NCBI GenBank assembly: GCA_903837135.1 | Contig: CAILTK010000106.1 | Coordinates: 1-64,000 of the forward strand | Source of the DNA: an uncultured Caulobacterales bacterium | GTDB lineage: Bacteria; Pseudomonadota; Alphaproteobacteria; Caulobacterales; Caulobacteraceae | DNA: 64,000 nt | Direction of reading: 5' to 3' | Shown here: positions 37,224-45,993 of the stretch, one piece after another | Layout: each line of letters begins with the position of its first letter | How positions within the stretch are numbered: the first letter of the stretch is position 1 | Made by a program: the position numbers and the translations under genes | The notes under the pieces: model-generated | What the model was told of the DNA's origin: nothing | The model's input: the letters and a program-made list of their open reading frames with translations, nothing else | Databases searched by the model: none

Positions 37224-37380
37224 ATCTCGACCGGGGGCGTTTGGCGGCCAGCCCTTTACGTTGTTCGGGGTGGTGCACCGATGCACATTTGGGTGCCGTG
37301 AGTGACAAGTTTGCCGCCCCTCGTTCCGCGGCGAGGGAAGCTCTCGGGAACTGGGCCATAACGTTTTCACTTCGACCGCT

Positions 37381-38586
37381 CTACGTCGTTCGGGGCTGTG
37401 TCTCCGCTATTAATGCCTCGTGGGCCAGTTGCGCACTAAACGGACGGCTCGGGGTGTCATCAACCATGAGCTTCAGAAAGATTTTGCGATTTGGGAGGTT
37501 CAGAAGGTCTCCCACCTTGAAGATCGGTTGGAACTCCGATGCAATGAGTGGCGCGTCCTCCGCCCCCACCCTGAAGCTAATCAGCGTGCCGGCGTTTCCG
37601 AAGACGGAATGGCGGACCGCTGGCTCGAGCTGATCGAGATGCTGGTGGGCGAGGATGAGACCTACGCCGTATTTCCGAAGTTCGGCCATCATGTTCACGA
37701 AGGACAAGGTGGTGAAGCTTTGGAACTCATCCGCATAAAGGTAGAAGGGACGTCGCTGTGCCTCTGGAATCTCGGCGCGGGTGAACGCGGCGAGGCCGAT
37801 CGTGCTCGCAATGAAGCCTCCGAGGATCGCAGACGCGTCTTCACCGAGCCGCCCGCGGGCGAGGTTGACCAGTAGACCGCGCCCTTCGTCCATCATGGCG
37901 CGGAAATGCAGATCGATCTGGGGGGCGACCAGGACCCTGCGCACGCGCGGATCCGCGAGGAGCGCTCCGAGCTTGTTCTGGATCGGCGCGATGGCCTCAG
38001 CGCGCAGGCGCGGCGGGTAGTTCTCAAACTCGGTCGTCCAGAATGCCTTAACGATAGGGTTCCGGAGTTCCCGCGCCACCTGCGCCCTGAATTTCTTGTC
38101 CTCGTACAGCAGGAGGATGTCGGTAAGGTCGGCGTTCGGGAGCTCCATGAGCGCGAAGAGGCTGTTTCGGAGCACGTGCTCCATGCGCACGCCCCAGGCG
38201 GTCGGCCAAAGTTTTCGGAGCGTCTCGAGGAGCCCGGAGGCGGCAAGCGGAATGCGGTCGTCGCGAACGCGGCGAAGGGGGTTGTACCCGTAGGGCTGCG
38301 AGAGGTCGGCGGCATCCAGGTACACGAACCGGTCACGGACCGCCGGCGGCGCCTCGGCCCACAATGCCTCTACTAAATCTCCATGGGGATCGAGCACGGC
38401 GAACCCACGGCCGGCCTCCATGTCCTGCCGCGCCAGGATCTTCAGGAGGGTGGACTTCCCGACGCCCGTCTTCCCGATGATGTAGGTGTGGAGAAGCCGA
38501 TCGGCCTGGCGAATGCCAAACGGTCGGTGCACGGCGCGCGCGTCAGTTTCGGCGAAGTAGGAAACGTCGAACGGATCGGCGGGCAT
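37381..38586 (-). CDS. TraD/VirD4-like conjugation-type ATPase
   Basis: 401 residues. Walker A is GKTGVGKST (38-46), FAVLDPHGDLVEAL follows, Walker B is FYLYADEFQSF near 282, and LILAHQHLDQLEPAVRHSVF is the sensor region seen in the other ATPase of this island too. There is no N-terminal membrane segment, unlike classical VirD4. The gene probably belonged to one minus-strand operon with the ArdC gene and the 30424-33483 pair before the IS-rich block entered. Confidence 0.85.
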   Translation of the reverse strand: MPADPFDVSYFAETDARAVHRPFGIRQADRLLHTYIIGKTGVGKSTLLKILARQDMEAGRGFAVLDPHGDLVEALWAEAPPAVRDRFVYLDAADLSQPYGYNPLRRVRDDRIPLAASGLLETLRKLWPTAWGVRMEHVLRNSLFALMELPNADLTDILLLYEDKKFRAQVARELRNPIVKAFWTTEFENYPPRLRAEAIAPIQNKLGALLADPRVRRVLVAPQIDLHFRAMMDEGRGLLVNLARGRLGEDASAILGGFIASTIGLAAFTRAEIPEAQRRPFYLYADEFQSFTTLSFVNMMAELRKYGVGLILAHQHLDQLEPAVRHSVFGNAGTLISFRVGAEDAPLIASEFQPIFKVGDLLNLPNRKIFLKLMVDDTPSRPFSAQLAHEALIAETQPRTT

Positions 38587-38699
38587 GCCTCCATTCTGAG
38601 GTCACCCTGGAGATTAACACGGGCGCGCTCCGTCGGCGCGAACCCCGCCAAAAGAAGACCCCGGCGGTGCCGAGGTCGGTAGGTCTAGGAGTCGATGAG

Positions 38700-39587
38700 C
38701 TAGGGAGTGGAAAAAGCCGCCAGGTAGGTCGCCGCTTCCTTGGCCTTCTGCGCAGCGGTGAAGATCGCCCTACGGTCAGCCTTCAGAACGCGAAGCCACG
38801 AAGCCAAATAAGCGGCGTGGTCCGGCCGCGGCTCGTTCGAGATGGCGAGATCCGCACACAGGAATGCCGCTCCAAGCTCGGCAACCAATTCCTCCACGGC
38901 GTACGCGTCGTCTCCGAAGCGCTTGCCGAATTCCCGATCCAGACGATTCGTTGCGCCCGTCCAGTGGGTGAGTTCGTGGAGGACAGTTGCGTAGTACGCC
39001 TCGGTGGAGGAGCGCCCGCCTACCACCTTGAACTGGTGCGGGTGCGGGACCTCAATACGGTCCCTGTCCCTGCGATAGCAGGCATGATCTCCGCCATGGC
39101 GAATCTCAGCTCGCGTCGACACGATGAAGCTCTCGACGACGACGCTCTTCTCAACCGGCGCTTCCTCCCGTGTGGGTAGCTCCCATCCGTCCACCTGCTC
39201 CGCGTTGAACACCCGAAATGCTCGGGCGATTAGCCGCTCCCGAACCTCCTGCTCTTCCCCATCAAGCTCGGTGATCGACTTGTAGAAGACGATGGTGGTG
39301 CCGTGCTCGCCGCGCCGAACTTGAGCGCCGAGTTCGTCCCATTGCCGGTATGTAGCCCACCATCCGGAGCCATAGCCGAGGGTCATTCCGGCGGCCCAGA
39401 GCGCGAGCACATTGATCCCTTGGTATCTCGTCCTACTCTGTGCGTTGGCCGGCCGCCCGACTTCGGCTGAAATCCGGTGCCACGGCATCACGAAGTTGCC
39501 TGCGCCCGCCTCGATCGCCGCAACGATCTTGTCTGTAATCGCGCCGTACACATCCTGGCGCCCTCCCGAAGGTACTCTCGACTGCAT
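38700..39587 (-). CDS. ardC: ArdC-like antirestriction protein
   Basis: 295 residues. The N-terminal ssDNA-binding domain (DUF1738-type) shows ITDKIVAAIEAG, then MPWHR, RYQGINVLALW and WATYRQWDELGAQVRRGEHG. The C-terminal zincin domain has HELTHW, with a distal Glu in VEELVAELGAAFL. ArdC proteins shield incoming single-stranded DNA from host restriction during conjugation, which supports a conjugative origin of the region. The gene lies 113 bp upstream of the TraD-like gene on the same strand. Confidence 0.9.
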   Translation of the reverse strand: MQSRVPSGGRQDVYGAITDKIVAAIEAGAGNFVMPWHRISAEVGRPANAQSRTRYQGINVLALWAAGMTLGYGSGWWATYRQWDELGAQVRRGEHGTTIVFYKSITELDGEEQEVRERLIARAFRVFNAEQVDGWELPTREEAPVEKSVVVESFIVSTRAEIRHGGDHACYRRDRDRIEVPHPHQFKVVGGRSSTEAYYATVLHELTHWTGATNRLDREFGKRFGDDAYAVEELVAELGAAFLCADLAISNEPRPDHAAYLASWLRVLKADRRAIFTAAQKAKEAATYLAAFSTP

Positions 39588-39731
39588 GTGGTGCTCCCTC
39601 GCTGGTCGGGAGCGTCGGAACCATTTCCGGCGCTCCCCAAAGCGCGGGAGCCGTGCAGCTTGGTCTCCGATCAGTCTGGACCAAGCGGGCGAGAAGGCGG
39701 AGGAGGCGCTACGTCGTTGAAAGCGACCTCA

Positions 39732-39832
39732 GAACAGTGTGCGCGCTTCCCTCGATGGCTCGCCCAAAGCCGCCGTCGCCCCGAGGACCAAGCGCCTCCG
39801 TTCGGCCGTCGAAGGACGCGCGCACACTGTTC
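39732..39832. repeat. 27-bp inverted repeat with 47-bp spacer
   Basis: Left arm 39732-39758 and right arm 39806-39832 match at 24 of 27 positions. The outer 15 bp are perfect: GAACAGTGTGCGCGC and GCGCGCACACTGTTC. The right arm ends two bases before ATG 39835. It lies between the divergent ardC and 39835 genes. It could be a transfer-origin type structure, an operator, or the ends of a tiny mobile element. Confidence 0.7.
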
Positions 39833-39834
39833 CT

Positions 39835-40029
39835 ATGAAAAAGCTCAGCGGTGAAGCCCTCGACGAATTCATTCGCAGGTACGAGGCCGTTTTCGGGGTG
39901 CGCCTGACGCAAGAGAAGGCTGACGAGATGTTTGCCGAACTAATGCACCTCTACCGATCCTTAAGAAGGGCGGCAGCTGCACGCGGCAGCGATTGCACTG
40001 ATGAAGGGGACCGCGCCGATGGGCTTTAG
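39835..40029 (+). CDS. 64-residue protein typical of mobile elements
   Basis: 64 residues, mostly helical: KLSGEALDEFIRRYEAVFGV, then LTQEKADEMFAELMHLYRSL. This pattern is seen in small proteins of unknown function scattered in integrative elements. No ribosome site is obvious, because the inverted repeat arm ends two bases before the ATG. Translation may therefore be controlled by the hairpin. Confidence 0.6.
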   Translation: MKKLSGEALDEFIRRYEAVFGVRLTQEKADEMFAELMHLYRSLRRAAAARGSDCTDEGDRADGL

Positions 40030-40181
40030 CGGCTGCTTCCGTTGAGGGCTCATAGCCGTCGTTCGGAACATCCGTTGTCTGGCTGGAACCTAAATCCGGT
40101 GCGACCACGGGGGCAGCGTCACAAGCAGTAAGTTCTTTGTTCGTTCTGGCGTCTTCAGCGTGTATATGCCAAGCTAGGCGA

Positions 40182-43100
40182 ATGCCTCTCCCCAAAGGAT
40201 TTGAAAGCAGCTTGCGACAAATCGCCGAACTTGCGAGCTGGCTTGATCGGTCGAAAGAGTTGGTCGGAGTTCATGCGAAATTCGTCGACCTCGCCCCAAC
40301 CGAGAATGCCGACCCGGCGGGTGTCTACTCCAGCGCACTACTGTATGCGACGCACAACCCGAGGGTGTCGAATATCGCGCTGACCGGTCCCTATGGCTCG
40401 GGCAAGAGCAGCATCATACGGTCCTTCCTGAAGAGATACCGACATCCCGTCTTGCATATATCCCTGGCTGCGTTCCTTCCCGAGGCGACCGCCACCGGCA
40501 GCACGGTGAGCAAGCAGGAGATCGAAAGGAGTATTCTTCAGCAAATGCTATACGGAGCGGCGGCCAACCAGCTGCCGTTCTCGCGCTTTAAGCGTATCAA
40601 GACGCCAAGCATATGGTCGATCCCGTTCTCACTGTACGCGATCCTCGGCGTCGTAGCCTGTTGGCACCTCCTCCAGAAACGGGACGAGCTTGTCGATGGC
40701 AGGTTCTTTCAACCCCATACGGTGGCGAATTGGCCGAACTACCTGTGGTTCGCGATCGGGGCATCCTTTCTCTGGCTGGCGGTGCAACGCGCCTATAGGG
40801 CGAGCTTCGGCATTTCCTTCAAGAGTATCTCGCTCAGGAATATCGAGATAACACCTGCGGCGATTAGTGAGGAGTCAATACTAAATAGACACCTCGATGA
40901 GATCATATATTTCTTCCAATCAACAAAATATGACCTTGTTATTATTGAAGATCTCGATCGTTTCGATAATCCAGATATATTCTCCACGCTTCGTGAAATA
41001 AACGCCCTAGTTAACGGAAATGCCGGCGTAAAGCGGACAATACGGTTTCTCTATGCGCTGCGCGACGATATGTTCGTTAACACGGATCGAACGAAGTTTT
41101 TTGAGTTCATCGTTCCCGTTATCCCTATCATCAACGCGTCGAACGCTATCGACAAGGTCTTGGAGCAGGGCAGGCGCCTTTCAATCGACACTCGCCTTGA
41201 CAAGCAGTTTCTGCGTGAGGTTTCGCGATACCTGAATGACCTCAGGCTCATCCAAAACATATTCAACGAGTACGCCATCTACGTCGCGAACCTCGAGACG
41301 GATGAGGAGAATGTGCTGGATGCGAACAAGCTCCTCGCGGTGCTAATTTACAAGAATGTTTTCCCGAGGGACTTCGAGAACTTACACCGCGGCAAGGGCA
41401 TCCTCGCGAGGATACTGGGTCGTCATGACGAGTTCATCGCCAGCAGCGAAGCTGAGTTTAAATCTTCCGTCGAAAGCATCGAGCGCGAACTCGATATTGC
41501 AGAACGGCAGATTCCGACCGACTTGCTCGAACTCCGCCGCATCTATGCTATGGCCCTTGTCGAGAAACTGCCCGCCTTTACGGGCTACGTCTCTCACAAT
41601 GGGCAGACCCAAATTGAAATCGGCGCACTTGCGAAACACGAAGGCTTCGACCAGATCATCAGCGGCCAGACAATCATTTACAGGAATGTTCACGGACACC
41701 AACAGACCATCAACATCTCCGGGTTGCAGACCGAGATAGACAAATCGAGGACGTTCCAACAGCGGAAGGTGGAAATCGAACGGCGAGCCGCCGAGTTCCG
41801 GAATTCTTCCGTTAGGCAGCTACGATCACTCCGGGCAAAGAGCGCCAAACTCCGCTTCGCCAAGTTCAATGAGGTGGCGCAGCTGAACGAAAAAGGGCTC
41901 GCAGAGCTTTTCGAAGCGTTCGGAGAAAATAGCGAACTCGCCCGCTTCTTGATACTCGAGGGCTATCTCGACGACACCTATTACCAGTACACGTCGCTCT
42001 TCCACTCGGGGCGACTATCGCCTAACGACAACAAATATCTCATCCAGATACGTGGCTTTACAAACCCGAGTCCGGACTTTCAGATTGACAACGCCAAGGA
42101 AGTCATTGTCGCGATGCGCGACGACGACTTCCGTCAACGCTACGTCCTCAACGTCAGGATCGTCGACTGCTTACTTGGCGACGATGTCGTTTATGCTGAC
42201 CAGGTCGCCGCCATGTTCGAATATCTGGCTTCGGAGTTCGAAAGCTGTGGCGCGTTCTTCACCAGCTACTACGCCGCAGGGACCGAGGTGCCCAAGCTGG
42301 TCGCCGGCCTGCTAACTGCTTGGCCAGGCTTCGTTCCCGCCATCCTCGCCAACCTCGAGCATCTTCCCCATGTTGGCCAGCTCGTGGCGCATCTGCCCAA
42401 GCCGGAACTCGAAGCGCTGCCGTCAGCACACCCCAAGATCGTGCCGTTTGTCTCGGAGAGTTTGGCTAAGATTCTCGCGCTCGGGATCGACATCGATCCG
42501 TCCCGTCTGAAGACCCTAGGCGTTGAAGTTGAGGACCTCGGCAGCATCGAGAGTTTCTCCGGGACGACACGCTTCCTTTTTGAAGAGGGCCTCTACACGC
42601 TCACTGTCGAAAACCTTGAGTTTGTCTTCGGGGCCATCCTGGGGATCGGCGACCTCGAGCCGCTGCGTACTCAACAGCTCACGACTGTCAACGGCATCGG
42701 CAACGCGGTCCTGAGTTCAAGGATCGAGCGCAGCTTTGCAAATTACCTGACGAACGTGCTTCTGCGGCTCGAAAACAACACGCGGGAGAGCGCGGCCACC
42801 ATCGTCTTCGTCATAACCCGGGAGGACGCCGAGTTCGACGATCTGCTCGCGTTCCTTGGTAGGCAGTCGGCGAACATACCGTCCCTTGATGACGTGCCAC
42901 CGCGTTTCCGCTCCCACGTTTTCCAGCTGGGCAGGATCGAGCCGTCATGGGTGAATTGCCTTGGTTTCATGAGCAGCGGCGAGTTCGACGGGGCGGTCCT
43001 CACCGCCTTTCTGGAGACGCAGACGGCACTAACAGCGCTCCCACAGTCGGGCATTCCCGACGGCGACGAGGCGGCCGGACTCCGCCGGTTCCTGATAGAT

Positions 43101-43784
43101 AACGACAGGCTGAGTGACGACGCTTACCGGACCTACGTTAAAGTCCTGCCGCGCGCCTTCAGGCAGTTCCCGACCGATCTCGGTCCCAAAAAGCTGCGGA
43201 TATTGATCGAGGAAGCCCGAGTGGTGTTCTCGACGGAGAACGTGGACGCGCTCGAGGGGCAGTTGGACCTGCAAATCCTCTTCGTGACCCATAACATCAA
43301 GGCATATCTAAAGGACCAGGCGACCTTCACGCTAGGGGACGACTTTCGCGATGTGCTCCTCGACGAGGATATCGGCGACACGAACAGACTGGAGGTCATC
43401 CAATCAATGGATCTCCACTCACTCGCCGACCACCCACGCCGGGCGAGTAAGGTAGGGAAAATCCTGGATAGGACGGGTGCGGACGTGGGTGACCTGGACG
43501 CTGGAGCTGCACGCGCCGTGATCCTGTATTCGACACCGAGTCCGGTCCAAATCTCTCTTCTAAACAAGTGCCAGGAGGCGCTGAAGGATGGTGATGTACG
43601 CGAGATCCTCTCAGCGCTCCCAGCCCCTTTTTGCCAGATCAACACCGGTTACCACACGCCGAGGTTGGACAAGACGGATATGAATCTGGAGCTCGTGAAG
43701 TGGCTCGATGCGCGCAACATAATTTCATCGTGGGGCATCACCTTCTTCGGCGATGCCATCCGTATCAATCTCTATCGTAGATAG
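40182..43784 (+). CDS. YobI-family P-loop NTPase with inserted membrane helices (KAP-like)
   Basis: 1200 residues. Walker A is GPYGSGKSS (69-77). Two membrane helices (about 146-164 and 187-203) are inserted between Walker A and Walker B (DLVIIEDLDRF, 251-261), the KAP/YobI layout that places the NTPase at the inner membrane. ALRDDMF follows near 297. The C-terminal ~700 residues form a repeat-like helical region (LAKILALG, LPHVGQLVAHLPKPELEAL types) without known motif. YobI-type and KAP NTPases are often island genes with suspected defence roles. It stands alone in its transcript. Confidence 0.8.
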   Translation: MPLPKGFESSLRQIAELASWLDRSKELVGVHAKFVDLAPTENADPAGVYSSALLYATHNPRVSNIALTGPYGSGKSSIIRSFLKRYRHPVLHISLAAFLPEATATGSTVSKQEIERSILQQMLYGAAANQLPFSRFKRIKTPSIWSIPFSLYAILGVVACWHLLQKRDELVDGRFFQPHTVANWPNYLWFAIGASFLWLAVQRAYRASFGISFKSISLRNIEITPAAISEESILNRHLDEIIYFFQSTKYDLVIIEDLDRFDNPDIFSTLREINALVNGNAGVKRTIRFLYALRDDMFVNTDRTKFFEFIVPVIPIINASNAIDKVLEQGRRLSIDTRLDKQFLREVSRYLNDLRLIQNIFNEYAIYVANLETDEENVLDANKLLAVLIYKNVFPRDFENLHRGKGILARILGRHDEFIASSEAEFKSSVESIERELDIAERQIPTDLLELRRIYAMALVEKLPAFTGYVSHNGQTQIEIGALAKHEGFDQIISGQTIIYRNVHGHQQTINISGLQTEIDKSRTFQQRKVEIERRAAEFRNSSVRQLRSLRAKSAKLRFAKFNEVAQLNEKGLAELFEAFGENSELARFLILEGYLDDTYYQYTSLFHSGRLSPNDNKYLIQIRGFTNPSPDFQIDNAKEVIVAMRDDDFRQRYVLNVRIVDCLLGDDVVYADQVAAMFEYLASEFESCGAFFTSYYAAGTEVPKLVAGLLTAWPGFVPAILANLEHLPHVGQLVAHLPKPELEALPSAHPKIVPFVSESLAKILALGIDIDPSRLKTLGVEVEDLGSIESFSGTTRFLFEEGLYTLTVENLEFVFGAILGIGDLEPLRTQQLTTVNGIGNAVLSSRIERSFANYLTNVLLRLENNTRESAATIVFVITREDAEFDDLLAFLGRQSANIPSLDDVPPRFRSHVFQLGRIEPSWVNCLGFMSSGEFDGAVLTAFLETQTALTALPQSGIPDGDEAAGLRRFLIDNDRLSDDAYRTYVKVLPRAFRQFPTDLGPKKLRILIEEARVVFSTENVDALEGQLDLQILFVTHNIKAYLKDQATFTLGDDFRDVLLDEDIGDTNRLEVIQSMDLHSLADHPRRASKVGKILDRTGADVGDLDAGAARAVILYSTPSPVQISLLNKCQEALKDGDVREILSALPAPFCQINTGYHTPRLDKTDMNLELVKWLDARNIISSWGITFFGDAIRINLYRR

Positions 43785-43935
43785 GCCAAATCATGAGCGT
43801 CCCGAACAATCATTGTCGGGCAATTTGGCCAATATCTAAGGAACAGCGCCGGTAAGCCGTCGCTCCAAGCTTGCTCAAGAACCCATCTTGATCGTCTGAA
43901 GCGTTGAACTGGTGGGGCTTCACAAGGAGCTACCA

Positions 43936-44562
43936 ATGTCCCAGCGAGATTTATTCCGAGAAAATCCCCGGCCCTGGAATTCCGGTCGGGTCATCGGCGC
44001 GAAGCCGCCTTTAAAACCCAAGCATGTTTGGGCGAGCCGACAGCAACTCAAGGTGAACAAACAGGTTCGAGATTTAGCCACGTTCGACTGCGCCATCGAC
44101 GCCAAGCTGCGTGGGTGCGACCTGGTCAAACTCAGGGTCAGCGACGTGGTGCCAGGTGGTGTCCTTCGCCAACGGGCGACGGTGATCCAGTAGAAGACCG
44201 GGAGGCCAGTGCCATTCGAGATCACTGAGTCCACCCGCGAGGCGCTTGCAGCTTGGCTGGAGAGACGTGGGCGGCGGGATGACGACTGGCTCTTCCCCAG
44301 CCGCAGCCGCCCGGGCCAGCATATTGGCACCCGTCAGTACGCCCGGTTGGTAGATCAGTGGGTGGAGATGATCGACCTCGAACCACGCGCCTTCGGCACG
44401 CACAATCTGCGGCGCACGAAGGTGGCGCTGGTCTACAAGAAGACCGGCAATCTGCGGGCCTGCCATTTGCTGCTCGGCCATCGGAAACTCGAGTGCACGG
44501 TGCGCTACCTCGGGATCGAGGTCGATGATGCCCTGCAACTCGCCGAACAGGTCGAGCTGTGA
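43936..44562 (+). pseudogene. Short tyrosine recombinase/integrase with in-frame TAG
   Basis: ATG 43936 (ribosome site AAGGAG) to TGA 44560-44562, 208 codons, one frame throughout. A TAG at 44191-44193 interrupts ATVIQ-KTGRPVPFEI, where Lys is expected. Family marks include DLFRENPRPWNSGR, ATFDCAIDAKLRGCDLVKLR, HNLRRTKVALVY (the HxxR box) and LLGHRKLECTVRYLGIE with the catalytic Tyr. It belongs to a widespread ~200-residue integrase group. The stop removes the catalytic half unless suppressed. Confidence 0.85.
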
Positions 44563-44987
44563 GCTATCGCCTGCGGCCGGTATCTCCGGTCGCGGGCTTG
44601 ATCTGCAATGGGCTGGAGCAGCCGTCACAAAGCAGACGCTTGCCGGATCATCATCAACGTCGGGTTTCTGGAGGGGCGTTAAAGGCTGCTCCAGGCGCGT
44701 AGCGGCGCTTCAGCGCGCTATCTCTCACGGAAAACATCAATCGAGGCTTTCAACGACGGCCAGCCTTCCTCCTTGCCCTCGCTTGCTGGCGGTTTGCGAG
44801 TCACGCTCGCGGGCCGGTTGCTTGGAGCGGCTCGGGCACTTGTATGCGACATGTGCGGCGGCGAGGAAGGCCACACAATCAAGGATAGGTCGGGGATAGG
44901 CTAAAAACGCTCTGCAGCTGATCAACTTAGGGCTAGACGTTAGCGTTAATTGCGCCCTATGGTCGAACTGGGGAGAGGGGCGGCGGT
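44563..44987. other. Intergenic region, no supported gene
   Basis: 425 bp after the integrase relic. No frame with a credible ribosome site or recognisable product. It presumably carries the promoter of the TPR gene at 44988. Confidence 0.4.
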
Positions 44988-45950
44988 ATGAAGCGGCGAG
45001 TAGCTATCGCAGTTGCGCTGTCGGGCCTGCTTTTGGCGTCCCACGCCGTTGCTGCGCCAACCAACAGTGAAATCGGACTCACAGCCCTGGGGGAGGGCCA
45101 ATACACCGTCGCCGTTCAGGCTTTTACCAAAGCGCTGAAGTCCGATAACCTTATCGACGGACTTAAAGTATTCGCCTACACATCACGTGCGAAAGCGCAC
45201 ATAGGCCTGCACCAAATAAAGCTTGCCAAGGCGGATTTCCAAAGCGCCCTGGCCATAGATCCCACTGACGAACAAGCCCAACAGGGCTTGGCTGCGCTCG
45301 GGTCTGCAGGTGTTGCAGCGTCGAACTCGCTCCCGACGAAAAATAAGATTGAGATCAAGCCGAAGAACCTTTGGGGGCCGTTGGCGACCCTGGTCGGCCA
45401 CCCATGGATCGAGTCAGGCGGAAGTACGGGTCGCTGGTACGAATATACCTGGGAGAAACCCGGAGAAATTCTCGCCTTCCATGGAATGGACCAAGCCGGA
45501 AACGCAATCGCGGGGCACTATCAGCTCGATGCTGCCTCCGATCACATCACCGGCCTGACGGTCTACAAGGGTCAGAGTATCCAGACCGACCTCTCCGAGG
45601 TGACGGACGGATCGATGGTCGAGGCCGGCCAGCAGCAAGGTGTGCAGGTGAGGGTCTCGCTGGTCTATCAGCGCGCCGGCGTCTTTGAACAATCGACCAC
45701 GGCGCTCGTCAGCGGGGCGTGGAAGCCGCTGACAACGGTCAAGCTGGTGCAGGCAAGTCCCGATGTCATCGCTACACTTGGATGGAAGCAGGCTCCTCAG
45801 GAATCCGGCTTTGTAAAGTTCATGAAGGGTATCGGCGGCGCGCTTGCTGACGGCGCCAAGGCCGGCCTGCAGGACGGCGTTCACGATGGCGTCCAAGCAA
45901 AAGCTCAACATGCGATAGCGCCTAAACAGTACCCGACCACGCCACAGTAG
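44988..45950 (+). CDS. Secreted TPR protein
   Basis: 320 residues. The signal peptide ends at AVAA (about residue 23). Two or three TPR units (about 28-105: GLTALGEGQYTVAVQAFTKA, AYTSRAKAHIGLHQIKLAKA) precede a strand-rich domain (about 120-260) of unknown type and a Gly/Ala-rich helical tail with GGALADGAKAGLQDG. AGAGGGG precedes the ATG. It lies 43 bp before the toxin-like gene and could help export or present that protein, which is inference. Confidence 0.7.
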   Translation: MKRRVAIAVALSGLLLASHAVAAPTNSEIGLTALGEGQYTVAVQAFTKALKSDNLIDGLKVFAYTSRAKAHIGLHQIKLAKADFQSALAIDPTDEQAQQGLAALGSAGVAASNSLPTKNKIEIKPKNLWGPLATLVGHPWIESGGSTGRWYEYTWEKPGEILAFHGMDQAGNAIAGHYQLDAASDHITGLTVYKGQSIQTDLSEVTDGSMVEAGQQQGVQVRVSLVYQRAGVFEQSTTALVSGAWKPLTTVKLVQASPDVIATLGWKQAPQESGFVKFMKGIGGALADGAKAGLQDGVHDGVQAKAQHAIAPKQYPTTPQ

Positions 45951-45993
45951 GCGCGCACCTGGGCGAGACGGCCCGTCCGTCGAGGAAATGTGG

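Noticed and set aside
43801-43820. Hairpin after the YobI gene as terminator
   Set aside because: The stem is imperfect and lacks a T tract; too weak to call.
44737-44925. Short minus-strand frame after the integrase relic
   Set aside because: No ribosome site or recognisable product.
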